Below, piece by piece: positions 26,989 through 36,841 of a stretch of 64,000 bases of DNA. How positions within the stretch are numbered: position 1 is the stretch's first letter; every line of letters begins with the position of its first letter. Source of the DNA: Saprospiraceae bacterium. Lineage in GTDB: Bacteria > Bacteroidota > Bacteroidia > Chitinophagales > Saprospiraceae. Location of the stretch: contig JAHDHQ010000004.1 of NCBI GenBank assembly GCA_020631235.1, positions 124,001 through 188,000 of the forward strand, given 5' to 3'. The translations under genes and the position numbers were made by a program. The notes below the pieces were generated by a model, which was given only the letters and a program-made list of their open reading frames with translations, made no database searches and was not told the origin of the DNA.

Positions 26989-29589
26989 TTAATCCGGCTC
27001 GAATCCTAAAACGATATTAAACTGACCGAAAGACGAACCTGGCGTTTTATCAAATCCCCATCCGTAATCGAAGCCTAAAAGACCAAACATAGGCAAGAAA
27101 ACCCGCAGTCCTCCCCCAGCTGATCGTTGTAAATCAAACGGATTAAAATTCTTAGCTCCTATCCAAGCATTACCACCTTGCACAAAGCCATGCACATAAA
27201 TGGTAGACGACGGATTAAGCGATAAAGGATATCTCAGTTCTAAAGTAAATTTGTCAAAGATAGATGCTCCACCACCGCTATTTACTTCTATTTCATTGGC
27301 TTCGTACCCTCGCAAAGAAATGATATCCTTACCCGTAATACCTACATTTTGATTAGAAAGTCCATCACCTCCCAGCTCGAATCTTTCGAAAGGACTAATC
27401 CCTATGTCCTCATTATAATAACCTAAATAACCTATTTTAGCAGAGGCCATCAAGACTAGTTTATCTATGATATTGTAATACCATTCAGCATCAAATCTCC
27501 ATTTATGATATTCGAGATATTCGAATTTTTTACCTAATTCTGCACTTCTGAATAATTCCTCTTGTTCTGCGGCAGTCGGTGGATCTGCAGGCCCTTTTTG
27601 TCTCGTCAAGGTTTCTAAAAGCTCAGCTTTTTCGGGGTCAGTTAGCTCTATTTCAGAATCTCTAAACAATGAATATGGCGGAGTCACTTGTATACTGAGT
27701 GACATTCTAGACCCTCTTCTCGGATAAATAGGTTCACTAATCGAGCTTCGAGTAAAGACTTGCCGTAAACTGAAGTTTTTAAAATTACCATTACTAATCG
27801 GTCTTGTAGAACCTTCCACAAAAAACTGACTAAACGTATATTCTTCGAGGTTAATCCATTCTAAGGTCATGGTTGTATTAGCTGAGAAAAAATCATCCGG
27901 CCATTCTAATTGTCTCCCCAAACCAGCAAAAGCTCGGGTTATACCTAGCTTACCAGATCCTAGACTTGATCGATCAAAGTCAGAATAGGATAATCCTACG
28001 GTTAAAGAGTTTGGTCGTTTACCAAACAACCATGGCTCGGTAAAGGAGCCATTGAATGATCTGAAGAAACGACTGTTTGACTGAGCTCTTAAAGAAAGCT
28101 TTTGTCCATCACCTTGAGGTACTGGGTTCCATTTTTTTCTATCCCACGCATTACCAATAGAGAAGTTATTAAACGTTACACCAAGGGTTCCGATTAATCC
28201 ACTGAAACCACCATAACCTGCTGATAATTCTAGCTGATCTGAAGGCTGCTCCTCTAGGTTGTAGATAATATCTGCAGTCCCTCGTTCTTGATTTACTTGG
28301 GGTTGTATATCTATGGTTTCTGGGTTAAAATATCCAAGGTTAGACAATTCTCTTTGTGATCTGATGATATCTGACCGGCTAAATTTCTTACCTGGTAATG
28401 TCCTGATCGTCCTTCTAATTACATCTTCATGCGTACGATCATTTCCATAAATTTCTACTCTATCAATAGTAGCTTGTGGACCTTCATATATACGCATTTC
28501 GATATCAATAGAATCGTTTTCTACCGCTACCTCTACGGGTTGAATATCGAAAAACAAATACCCATCATCTAAGTACAATGAAGATATATCTCTACCATCT
28601 AAACTAAACCGTAATCGTTTCTCTAATAGCTCAGCATTATATACATCCCCTTTTACTATTCCAAACACATTCGCTAATTGTTCGCTCGTGTATTTAGAAT
28701 TTCCTTTCCAGCTAATATCTCTATAATGGAAAACATTTCCTTCGTCAATAAAAATGTCTAAAACAATTTCATTATCGACATTCCTATACATGGAGTCTTT
28801 AACGATTTTCGCATTTTTAAACCCTTTCTTATTATAAAAGGCAATGACTGCATTTTTATCATTTTTGTATTCTTTTTTCAAGAACTTAGATCGTTTGTAA
28901 ACCGTCCATTTTTTCTTAGTTTCCTTCATCTTCCAACGAATCTTCCAATCTTTGAAAGAATCGTTATTGTGGATATTTATTTTATCGATTTTTACACGAT
29001 CTTTTCGGTCAATGTCGAGCAACAAGACTACAGCATTATCTTTATTCTTATCAGGCGATTCTTTAATATCTATGGTCATGTCTAGATAACCTTTATCGAC
29101 ATAGTATTCTCTAATTTTATACTTAACCAATTGCAGTCTGTCTTCAGTAACGATAGATCCTTTGTTGAGCACATCGCCTACAATATCGTTTAAATCATCA
29201 TGATTTGTCTTTTTAGCTCCTTTGAAAGAGTGCTTCGAGTAGAGCGGTCTTTCTTTAAGGAATATTTCCAGAAAAATTAGATTGCCGGATACACTATCTT
29301 GAAGAATTTGTACGTCTTCGAATAATCTTAATTTCCATAAAGCTTTAATAGCTTTAGGAATTTTATCACCTGGAATTTCTATGGTGTTCCCTGCTTTTAA
29401 GCCTGTGATCGTTTTTATGGCATTTCGATCTCTAGTTTCTGCTCCTGTTACTATTACGCCACCTATCTCATAGGTTTGGGGAGAAGAGTAATCGTACACT
29501 TCGTCCGTCTGAGCTTGCACCCAAGAAGAGGTGACACTAAATACTAGTATTATGGCGAGGAATCTATTATACATTTTGGCTATTTTCAT
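26989..29589 (-). CDS. bamA: Outer membrane protein assembly factor BamA (Omp85)
   Basis: Core of the machine that folds beta barrels into the outer membrane. 866 aa: signal peptide (LAIILVFSVTSSWVQAQ), a set of about five POTRA repeats (about 40-450; for example IDRVEIYGNDRTHEDVIRRT and LSNLGYFNPETIDI), then a 16-strand-type barrel (about 455-866). The barrel has the SRGSRMSLSI, SLRGYE and FGFDYGWGFDK elements typical of Omp85, and it ends in a hydrophobic strand (FNIVLGFEPD). Located between uppS and skp, the usual Bacteroidota order. Start ATG 29589; Met6 is an alternative. Confidence 0.95.
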   Translation of the reverse strand: MKIAKMYNRFLAIILVFSVTSSWVQAQTDEVYDYSSPQTYEIGGVIVTGAETRDRNAIKTITGLKAGNTIEIPGDKIPKAIKALWKLRLFEDVQILQDSVSGNLIFLEIFLKERPLYSKHSFKGAKKTNHDDLNDIVGDVLNKGSIVTEDRLQLVKYKIREYYVDKGYLDMTIDIKESPDKNKDNAVVLLLDIDRKDRVKIDKINIHNNDSFKDWKIRWKMKETKKKWTVYKRSKFLKKEYKNDKNAVIAFYNKKGFKNAKIVKDSMYRNVDNEIVLDIFIDEGNVFHYRDISWKGNSKYTSEQLANVFGIVKGDVYNAELLEKRLRFSLDGRDISSLYLDDGYLFFDIQPVEVAVENDSIDIEMRIYEGPQATIDRVEIYGNDRTHEDVIRRTIRTLPGKKFSRSDIIRSQRELSNLGYFNPETIDIQPQVNQERGTADIIYNLEEQPSDQLELSAGYGGFSGLIGTLGVTFNNFSIGNAWDRKKWNPVPQGDGQKLSLRAQSNSRFFRSFNGSFTEPWLFGKRPNSLTVGLSYSDFDRSSLGSGKLGITRAFAGLGRQLEWPDDFFSANTTMTLEWINLEEYTFSQFFVEGSTRPISNGNFKNFSLRQVFTRSSISEPIYPRRGSRMSLSIQVTPPYSLFRDSEIELTDPEKAELLETLTRQKGPADPPTAAEQEELFRSAELGKKFEYLEYHKWRFDAEWYYNIIDKLVLMASAKIGYLGYYNEDIGISPFERFELGGDGLSNQNVGITGKDIISLRGYEANEIEVNSGGGASIFDKFTLELRYPLSLNPSSTIYVHGFVQGGNAWIGAKNFNPFDLQRSAGGGLRVFLPMFGLLGFDYGWGFDKTPGSSFGQFNIVLGFEPD

Positions 29590-29597
29590 GCGGATGG

Positions 29598-29605
29598 CAA
29601 AAATA
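29598..29605 (-). promoter_or_regulatory. Possible -7 promoter box before bamA
   Basis: On the minus strand TATTTTTG matches TAnnTTTG and ends 8 bases before the bamA ATG. A clear -33 element was not found. bamA may also be read through from uppS, 99 bases upstream. Confidence 0.35.
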
Positions 29606-29688
29606 GGTATTTCACTTTATGACATAAAAGAAAACGAGGATTTATATCTAATGTTATGAATACTTTATGATTATTTGAAGGATATTGG

Positions 29689-30438
29689 CTATTTAGCCAC
29701 TAATTGATCACTTGTTTTTCCAAAACGACGTTCCCTTTGTTGGAAATTAACTAAGGCTTCGTACAAATGGTTTTTTCTGAAGTCAGGCCAGTACACAGGA
29801 CTAAAGTACAATTCGGTGTAAGCAAGTTGCCAGAGCAAATAATTACTTATTCTCATTTCACCAGATGTCCGTATCAGCAACTCTGGATCTGGCATATTTC
29901 GAGTTTCCAAAAAAGATGTAAATACGGATTCGTTGACATCCTCACTCTTTAAGATTCCTTGCTCTACCTGCTTAGCTATTTGTTGGGTCGCATTCATGAT
30001 CTCCCACCTTGCGCTGTAGTTTAAAGCGAGCGTCAAGGTCATCCTGTCATTATCTTTTGTTTCTTCGATGCCTTGTAATAGGGCCCTTCTAGTGGCTTTA
30101 GGTAATTGATCTATGTTACCTATGGCATTAAGTCTTATTTTATTTTTCGAGAGTGTTTTTAATTCTCTTCTTACTGTTTCTACTAAGAGTGTCATCAGCG
30201 CAGTGACTTCTGCCTTCGGTCTATTCCAGTTTTCAGTAGAGAAAGCATAAAGGGTCAAAAACTTAACCCCTAATTCGGCACTTGCTTCAGATATTTCTCT
30301 AACCGAGGTTACCCCATTTTTATGGCCAAAAACTCTGGGTTTATTTTTTTCTTTAGCCCAACGACCATTACCATCCATAATCACGGCTACGTGTTCTGGC
30401 AATCTATTGGTATCTACTTGACTAAGAAAGTCTTCCAT
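29689..30438 (-). CDS. uppS: Isoprenyl transferase (undecaprenyl diphosphate synthase)
   Basis: Makes the C55 polyprenyl diphosphate carrier for peptidoglycan and surface polysaccharide. 249 aa. VAVIMDGNGRWA holds the catalytic Asp (D22); FLTLYAFSTENWNRP and the RTSGEMRISNYLLWQ motif (R and S of the diphosphate site) follow, then ELYFSPVYWPDF. Full length and standard. A TATCTTTG box (30472-30465) lies 26 bases before the ATG, without a clear -33 element. bamA follows. Confidence 0.96.
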   Translation of the reverse strand: MEDFLSQVDTNRLPEHVAVIMDGNGRWAKEKNKPRVFGHKNGVTSVREISEASAELGVKFLTLYAFSTENWNRPKAEVTALMTLLVETVRRELKTLSKNKIRLNAIGNIDQLPKATRRALLQGIEETKDNDRMTLTLALNYSARWEIMNATQQIAKQVEQGILKSEDVNESVFTSFLETRNMPDPELLIRTSGEMRISNYLLWQLAYTELYFSPVYWPDFRKNHLYEALVNFQQRERRFGKTSDQLVAK

Positions 30439-30532
30439 GTTTGGCTTATACTACTTACTTATATCAAAGATATCAGTTAAGTTAAAGAATCCTATTTATA
30501 AGGAATAAAATGCGACAAATAATATCTAAGTC

Positions 30533-32635
30533 TTAAGCTTTAGCTTGCAAGTCTTTCATGATATGCAATACCTCTTCGACATAAACATCTTTGCTTAAGT
30601 TCTTCACCCAATCATCATTTCGTGCTTTTCTAGATTCATCACTATTGATTTTTTCTAAATCTTCTTCTAGGTTAGTGATGCTCAAGTTATCTATTTTGTC
30701 CTTCATGATGTCTTTAAACTGCTCGGCTTGTTCTTCACGCTGATCCAAAAATGCTTTAAACTCATCATAAGCTAAAGGAAAGGTATTACTTTCTCTAGAC
30801 TCCTTTAATCGCTTTGCATTTTCATCAATCAATTGAAAAGTTTCATTGCTATTAATTCGCTCTTGACTTTTAGCTACTAAATCATCCATCTGATCTAATT
30901 CGAATACATTTTGATCATATTCTACAGCCTCTATTTCTGACCATCCAATTGGAAATTCGTATTCTTTTTCTCCTGAGTCTAAATAGGTGTATGCATCTGG
31001 TAAAACGATGTCTGACTCTACACCATTTAATTGGGTAGATCCTCCATTCACTCTATAAAACTTTTGCATCGTTATTTTTAGTTGACCCAATGGCTTTACA
31101 TCATCATAACCTCGAATGTATTTATCTAAATTCTCAAACCTTTGTACAGTACCTTTCCCAAAGGTAGAATTAGATCCGACGATCACTGCTCTTTCGTAAT
31201 CTTGAAGAGCAGCAGCTAAAATTTCTGATGCGGAAGCCGAGTGCTGGTTGACCATAACAATAAGTGGCCCATCGTATTTCACATCGGCATCTTTATCTTT
31301 ATAGACATGAGCTTTTCTCACCCTATCTTGTACTTGTACAATAGGTCCATCTTCGATAAATAATCCAGACATACTAATCACATCTTGTAAAGACCCTCCA
31401 CCGTTATTTCGTAAATCTAATATTATCCCGTTAACATTTTCTCGTTTTAATTTTTCGATTTCGATAGCTACATCTTTGGAGCAACTGTTGCCTTCTTTCC
31501 CTTCAAAACTTGAATAAAATTTAGGTAATAAAATATAGCCTATATTATCAGCAACATCAGGCAAATCCAATATAACAGATCTTGCAAAACCTTCATCAAT
31601 AATTACTTCTTCTCGCACAATGGAAATAAATCTAAATGTTCCGTCGCTTCCTTTGACTTTCAATGTTACCTCTGTTCCGACATCACCTCTGATTTTGCTA
31701 ACAACATCATCCATTCGCATACCTTGTATTTCCATAGGAATTTCTTGGTCTTCTTGCTGCACTGAATAAATGACATCATCAACTTCTAAATCTTTTCCTT
31801 TCCAGGCTGGGCCTCCAGGAATGATAGAAACTACTCTGATGTAGTCCCCTTCCGGAGATAATCTTGCTCCAATACCCGTGAGTTTCCCACCCATACGAAT
31901 ATCAAAATCTTCTTTCTCTTTAGGATTATAATAATCAGTGTGTGGATCAAAAATGTGGGTGATCGAATTTATATAGTTTTCAAAACGATCTGATCTTCTT
32001 ACTTGATCCAAACGTTTAAACCAATCATCGTATGATTTTTTGGTTTCCTTTACGGCTTCAGCTTTAAGCTCTTCAAAAGATAATTTAGTTGTAATCGTAG
32101 TGTCCGTTTCTTGATCTTCGAGTTTTTGATCTAACTTACCCAACACATCATACTTAATGGATTTTAACCATACTTGTCTTAATTCATCTTCATCAGATGC
32201 CCAGGCTCTTTTATCGTAATCCATTTCAATATAATCCTTGACCGATAAATCAAGGTCATCGTTAATAACTTCGTCAAAGTATGTTTTGCCACGACTAATC
32301 CCATCATTGATTATTTTGATGGAAGCATCAAAATAATCAAAAGAACGTTCATTTATTTGGTCATCAATTAATAGCTCGAATCGATTTAACTGCTCGATTT
32401 CTGCAGCTAGAAGGAATCGCTTTCCCGGATCCAAAGACTCTAGATAGGTTTTGTGAAGGGTCTTTGAAAATTCATCATTGATGTCTTTCGGCTGAATATG
32501 TAAAAGCTCTAAAAACTTTAACACAGAATCTAGAATAGCTTTTTCTTTTTCGGCAGGATCTACACTACCAAATAAAGATCCAAAGGAAAGAAACACAACT
32601 GCGGAAATACCGATTATTATACTTTTCAAGCTCAT
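30533..32635 (-). CDS. prc: Tail-specific (C-terminal processing) protease, S41 family
   Basis: A periplasmic serine protease that degrades or trims proteins from their C-termini. 700 aa: hydrophobic N-terminal segment, a helical domain (about 30-235), a PDZ domain (about 240-330, with GIGARLSPEGDYIRVVSI and GGPAWKG), the S41 catalytic domain and a DUF3340-like C-terminal helical domain. The catalytic serine is in NQHSASASEILAAAL and the lysine in STFGKGTVQ. Organisation matches Prc/Tsp. It stands alone between uppS and kdsD. Confidence 0.93.
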   Translation of the reverse strand: MSLKSIIIGISAVVFLSFGSLFGSVDPAEKEKAILDSVLKFLELLHIQPKDINDEFSKTLHKTYLESLDPGKRFLLAAEIEQLNRFELLIDDQINERSFDYFDASIKIINDGISRGKTYFDEVINDDLDLSVKDYIEMDYDKRAWASDEDELRQVWLKSIKYDVLGKLDQKLEDQETDTTITTKLSFEELKAEAVKETKKSYDDWFKRLDQVRRSDRFENYINSITHIFDPHTDYYNPKEKEDFDIRMGGKLTGIGARLSPEGDYIRVVSIIPGGPAWKGKDLEVDDVIYSVQQEDQEIPMEIQGMRMDDVVSKIRGDVGTEVTLKVKGSDGTFRFISIVREEVIIDEGFARSVILDLPDVADNIGYILLPKFYSSFEGKEGNSCSKDVAIEIEKLKRENVNGIILDLRNNGGGSLQDVISMSGLFIEDGPIVQVQDRVRKAHVYKDKDADVKYDGPLIVMVNQHSASASEILAAALQDYERAVIVGSNSTFGKGTVQRFENLDKYIRGYDDVKPLGQLKITMQKFYRVNGGSTQLNGVESDIVLPDAYTYLDSGEKEYEFPIGWSEIEAVEYDQNVFELDQMDDLVAKSQERINSNETFQLIDENAKRLKESRESNTFPLAYDEFKAFLDQREEQAEQFKDIMKDKIDNLSITNLEEDLEKINSDESRKARNDDWVKNLSKDVYVEEVLHIMKDLQAKA

Positions 32636-32764
32636 TTGATTTTAGTCAACAATGTTTATATAATGTAAAATTTAAGCCTTTTGTTATATCCAAATAGTGA
32701 ATACTTAGATTTTAACTCCAATATAACAAATTGAACACATATCATTCCAAATTTATATATATCC

Positions 32765-33739
32765 TTATCTAATGCCTTCCTTTATGATATCATGTATATG
32801 CACAATGCCTTCATAGCCTTCCTTATTATGGACAATTAATTGTGATATATTGTTTTGTCGAAGGATAGAAATGGCGTTCACAGCTAATTCGTCTACATCT
32901 ATTTGCTGCGGATTTTTACTCATAATATCTTCAGCAGAAATGGATGATGCATCTTTGCCCGATTGTAACATACGTCTTAAGTCTCCATCAGTAATTATTC
33001 CTATCACTTGATGATCATGATTTAAAACGGCGGTTGCCCCCAAGCGTTGGCTACTGATCTCTATAATCACTTCTTTGATGGATGCATCCAACAAAACAGC
33101 GGGCTTCTTATCCGATTGAATGACATTGGACACCTTTAAAAAAAGCTCTTTACCTAAGGATCCTCCAGGGTGAAATTTTGCAAAATGATCTCTTGTAAAT
33201 CCCTTGGCTTTAATCAAAGCAACTGTCATCGCATCGCCCAAAGCCATTTGTGCTAAGGTGCTTGCTGTAGGTGCCAAATTATTTGGATCGGCCTCCTTAT
33301 CCACTGGAACAAAAAGACTGATATCTGCTTCTTTAGCTAAGTAACTTTCTGGGTTAGAATGTATGGCGATCATGGTATTGCCAAACTCTTGAATCATTCT
33401 TACTAGCACTTTGATTTCTGGAGTATTGCCTGATTTTGAATATACAATACACTCGTCTTCTGGTTCGATCATACCGATATCGCCATGAATGGCATCACCT
33501 GCATGCAGGAATATCGAAGGTGTACCTGTACTGTTAAAACTAGCGGCTTGTTTTTGGGCAATGATCGCACTTTTCCCGACCCCAGTTAGGACTATTCGCC
33601 CTTTGCATTTTAGGATTTTTTGAATTGCCGAAACAAAAGAAGAATCTAAGCTTTTTTGAAGAGCTACTAAAGTTTCTATTTCAATGTCGAGAGAAGATTT
33701 TCCATCTTGTAATATTTTAGTATTTTCGCGCTCCGTCAT
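32765..33739 (-). CDS. kdsD: Arabinose-5-phosphate isomerase, KpsF/GutQ family (SIS + two CBS)
   Basis: Interconverts ribulose 5-phosphate and arabinose 5-phosphate, the first step to Kdo for lipopolysaccharide. 324 aa from ATG 33739 (the TTG at 33775 adds 12 residues and is less likely). SIS domain about 25-165 with RIVLTGVGKSAIIAQK, HAGDAIHGDIG and YSKSGNTPE; the FHPGGSLGK motif follows at about 190, then two CBS domains (about 205-324, with DGDLRRML). Length and layout fit KdsD. Other Kdo genes are not in the window. Confidence 0.92.
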   Translation of the reverse strand: MTERENTKILQDGKSSLDIEIETLVALQKSLDSSFVSAIQKILKCKGRIVLTGVGKSAIIAQKQAASFNSTGTPSIFLHAGDAIHGDIGMIEPEDECIVYSKSGNTPEIKVLVRMIQEFGNTMIAIHSNPESYLAKEADISLFVPVDKEADPNNLAPTASTLAQMALGDAMTVALIKAKGFTRDHFAKFHPGGSLGKELFLKVSNVIQSDKKPAVLLDASIKEVIIEISSQRLGATAVLNHDHQVIGIITDGDLRRMLQSGKDASSISAEDIMSKNPQQIDVDELAVNAISILRQNNISQLIVHNKEGYEGIVHIHDIIKEGIR

Positions 33740-33872
33740 TAAAATTTCGTATTTTAATAGTGAAATGAAGATCAATTTACCCTAGCAGAACCTTTTAAGG
33801 TTCCGTTTGTTTGACTTCGTAAAAGTAGGCAAACCTTTTAATTTCTGCCCGTTCCCCAAAAAATGAATTTTT

Positions 33873-36074
33873 ATGAGTTACAACAGTGAGACTCTACATA
33901 CAAATCTTAATAAATATTTTGGCTTTGATAGTTTCAAAGACGATCAAGAAGCCATTATTCGATCCATACTAGAAGGTCATGACACATTTGTGATTATGCC
34001 TACGGGTGGTGGAAAATCATTGTGTTACCAATTGCCCGCCTTTATTTCCGAAGGCACCGCACTGATTATTTCTCCGCTGATTGCCTTGATGAAAAACCAG
34101 GTGGATTCCATTAGAGGTCATAGTGATAATAATGATGTCGCTCACTTTCTTAACTCATCATTGAACAAAGGCCAGATAAATCATGTCAAGGAAAAGATCA
34201 TGAGTGGTGAAACTAAAATGGTTTTTGTTGCTCCTGAATCCTTGAAGAAAGAAGAAAACATAGCTTTCCTTAAGCGAGCGAATATTTCTTTTGTTGCCGT
34301 AGATGAGGCCCATTGCATTTCAGAATGGGGTCATGATTTTAGACCTGAATATCGAAAAATCAGATCGATGATACAGGCAATAGGTGACCAAATTCCCATC
34401 ATTGCTTTGACTGCAACTGCGACACCAAAGGTGCAATCTGATATTGTCAAGAACTTAAACATGAAAGGTCAAAACACCTTCATTTCTTCGTTTAATCGTG
34501 ACAATTTATATTATGAAGTAAGGCCAAAAATCAACAAGGATCAAACCATTAAAAACATGGTCCAGTTTGTTAAAAAACATCCTGGAAAATCAGGCATTGT
34601 CTATGTGCAATCCCGAAAAAGTACGGAAGAAATTGCCAAAGTATTAAGCATAAATGGCATCAACGCTGCTCCTTATCATGCAGGCTTAGATAATAAAGTC
34701 CGATCAAAAATCCAAGACGATTTTTTAATGGAAGAGGTAGATGTTATTGTGGCTACCATTGCCTTTGGTATGGGCATAGATAAGCCAGATGTGCGTTTTG
34801 TTATCCATTATGACATCCCCAAAAGCATCGAAAACTATTATCAAGAGACTGGTAGAGCTGGCAGAGATGGCTTGGAGGGTACATGTCTTGCGTTTTATAC
34901 ACACAAGGACATTGTAAAATTGGAGAAGTTTTTAAAAGATAAACCCGTTGCTGAAAAAGAGCTATCTCTATTATTGATGGACGAAGTAATGGGGTATTCT
35001 GAGACAGGAAATTGTCGTAGACAGTATTTACTCTCTTATTTTGGTGAAGCCTATGATGCAAAGAATTGCAACAATATGTGTGATAATTGTAAGCATCCAA
35101 AAGAACAAGTAGACGCAAAGATCCACATACAAAATGTACTTTTAGCTGTAGGCGATTTAAAGGAAAATTATGGTATTAAAGTACTTGTAGACTTTATTTT
35201 AGGCAATCTAACTAAAGACATCAAAGATTACAAGTTTGATAAAATGCCACACTTTGCAGTAGGCAAATCAGAAGATTCTATTTTTTGGTACAGTATGATC
35301 CGAAATGCTATAACACTTGGTTATTTGACTAAAGAAATAGAGCAATACGGCGTATTAAAAATCTCGGAAGCAGGACATGCATTCTTGAAGAATCCTGTAA
35401 ATGTAAAAGTGGGCATCAACAGAGACTACGAAAATATGTCGGACGAACAAGTCTTGACTGATGATAGTCGTGGTGCAGCTTTGGATAATGTATTGTTAGA
35501 TATGCTGAAAGAGCTTCGTAAAAGTGAAGCTAAGAAAAAGAAAGTGCAACCGTGGGTTATATTCTTGGAACCGACATTAATAGAAATGGCTACCTATTAT
35601 CCTATTAACATGTCAGATCTCGAGCAGATCTCAGGAATTTCGAAGGGTAAAGCTATCAAATATGGTAAAGCGTTTATAGAGTTGATTTCGGATTATGTAG
35701 AACAAAATAATATAGAACGTTTGACCGACGTGGTGATTAAGCAAATCGCCAACAAATCTAAATCTAAAATTAATATTATCCAGGGAGTAGATCGCAAGCT
35801 ACCTTTAGAGGATTTAGCGGATAATGTAAAAATTCCTTTTGAAGATTTGTTGGATGAAATGAATAATATCGTTAATTCAGGCACCAAACTGGATATCAAC
35901 TATTACCTCGAAGAGAACTTAGATGAAGAAGTAATAGAAAATGTTTTTGACTATTTTGATGAAGCTGATTCAGAATCTATAGAATCTGCATTTGACGAAC
36001 TGCAAGAAGACGATATTACTCTAGAAGAAATCAAGATGGTTAGGGTAAAATATATGACTGAAATCGCTAACTAA
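33873..36074 (+). CDS. recQ: ATP-dependent DNA helicase RecQ
   Basis: A 3'-5' DNA helicase for recombination and replication restart. 733 aa: helicase core with Walker A TGGGKS (44-49), DEAH box (144-147), SGIVYVQSRK and the QETGRAGRDG motif; the RecQ-Ct zinc site uses cysteines in GNCRRQYLL and CNNMCDNCK; then a winged-helix region and an HRDC-like domain (about 575-615, LEQISGISKGKAIKYG). An acidic C-terminal extension of about 90 residues follows. Its TAA stop overlaps the proposed aroQ start (TAATC), suggesting translational coupling. Confidence 0.95.
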   Translation: MSYNSETLHTNLNKYFGFDSFKDDQEAIIRSILEGHDTFVIMPTGGGKSLCYQLPAFISEGTALIISPLIALMKNQVDSIRGHSDNNDVAHFLNSSLNKGQINHVKEKIMSGETKMVFVAPESLKKEENIAFLKRANISFVAVDEAHCISEWGHDFRPEYRKIRSMIQAIGDQIPIIALTATATPKVQSDIVKNLNMKGQNTFISSFNRDNLYYEVRPKINKDQTIKNMVQFVKKHPGKSGIVYVQSRKSTEEIAKVLSINGINAAPYHAGLDNKVRSKIQDDFLMEEVDVIVATIAFGMGIDKPDVRFVIHYDIPKSIENYYQETGRAGRDGLEGTCLAFYTHKDIVKLEKFLKDKPVAEKELSLLLMDEVMGYSETGNCRRQYLLSYFGEAYDAKNCNNMCDNCKHPKEQVDAKIHIQNVLLAVGDLKENYGIKVLVDFILGNLTKDIKDYKFDKMPHFAVGKSEDSIFWYSMIRNAITLGYLTKEIEQYGVLKISEAGHAFLKNPVNVKVGINRDYENMSDEQVLTDDSRGAALDNVLLDMLKELRKSEAKKKKVQPWVIFLEPTLIEMATYYPINMSDLEQISGISKGKAIKYGKAFIELISDYVEQNNIERLTDVVIKQIANKSKSKINIIQGVDRKLPLEDLADNVKIPFEDLLDEMNNIVNSGTKLDINYYLEENLDEEVIENVFDYFDEADSESIESAFDELQEDDITLEEIKMVRVKYMTEIAN

Positions 36075-36517
36075 TCAATAGATTCACGATACATATTATC
36101 AATGGACCAAATCTAAATCTTGTAGGTTTAAGAGAACCAGAAATCTATGGAGAGGAAGGATTCGAAGCTTTCATTCCGAAACTTAAGCACCAATATCAAG
36201 ACTTAAACATCCGATATTTTCAATCGAATCATGAAGGGGAGCTTATCGATGAAATTCATCGAATAGGCTTTACAGATTATGCTTTTGCATTAATAAACGC
36301 AGGTGCTTACACACATACTTCGATTGCTTTAAGGGATGCTATCAGTGCTGTAAACATGTCATTTGTCGAAGTACATATGTCTGACACCAAACAGCGTGAA
36401 CCTTTTAGACATCACAGCTTCTTAAGTGATGTTTGCCTGCACACGATAGAAGGAAAGGGTTTACAATCTTATGTGGAAGCTATCGAGTTTCTCAAAGCCA
36501 ACTCATTTAACAAATAG
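36074..36517 (+). CDS. aroQ: 3-dehydroquinate dehydratase, type II, with non-standard start codon
   Basis: Dehydrates 3-dehydroquinate in the shikimate pathway. I translated the frame directly: it reads HIINGPNLNLVGLREPEIYG at the front, followed by RYFQSNHEGELIDEI, ALINAGAYTHTSIALRDA, VEVHMSDTKQREPFRHHS and GLQSYVEAIEFL, all standard AroQ blocks, with catalytic Tyr in the EIYG loop and His in RHHS. There is no ATG, GTG or TTG between the upstream in-frame TAA (36068) and the conserved N-terminus. I propose ATC 36074, which overlaps the recQ stop as TAATC and gives a normal 147 aa; ATA 36089 is an alternative. The 3' end overlaps rnpA on the other strand by 49 bases. Confidence 0.88.
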   Translation: MNRFTIHIINGPNLNLVGLREPEIYGEEGFEAFIPKLKHQYQDLNIRYFQSNHEGELIDEIHRIGFTDYAFALINAGAYTHTSIALRDAISAVNMSFVEVHMSDTKQREPFRHHSFLSDVCLHTIEGKGLQSYVEAIEFLKANSFNK

Positions 36518-36840
36518 ATCATACTCGTTTCGATTTTTTGGTAATTTTCGATCTCTTTAGCAGTATATAAAAAGAGAATATCATAGTTTGTATGACTAAT
36601 AATAGACTGGTTTAAGCGATAAGCTTCACGCATACGTCGCTTTAGCAAATTTCTATTTACAGCACTTTTATGATTTCTTTTTGGAGCTGAAGCTGTCAAT
36701 TTATTAAAGCCTTCCTTATTAGAGATGAAATAAAGCTTAATCGGGTATTTATAAATGTAAGCACCTTGATTAAACAAATGAGCAATGGCTTTTCTGCTTT
36801 TTAGTTTTGCACTTTTGGGATATGAAAATAATTTTGCCAT
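36469..36840 (-). CDS. rnpA: Ribonuclease P protein component
   Basis: Protein subunit of RNase P, which matures tRNA 5' ends. 123 aa from ATG 36840; the open frame reaches 36891 but those residues come from the galM 3' end. The RNR motif block KRNHKSAVNRNLLKRRMREAYR is clearly recognisable (core seen as AVNRNLLKRRMREAYR), with LFNQGAYIYKYPIKLYF before it. The start is 1 base beyond the galM stop. The normal partner rpmH lies upstream of galM. The last 16 codons overlap aroQ antisense. Confidence 0.93.
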   Translation of the reverse strand: MAKLFSYPKSAKLKSRKAIAHLFNQGAYIYKYPIKLYFISNKEGFNKLTASAPKRNHKSAVNRNLLKRRMREAYRLNQSIISHTNYDILFLYTAKEIENYQKIETSMIYLLNELALRNSIAST

Positions 36841-36841
36841 A

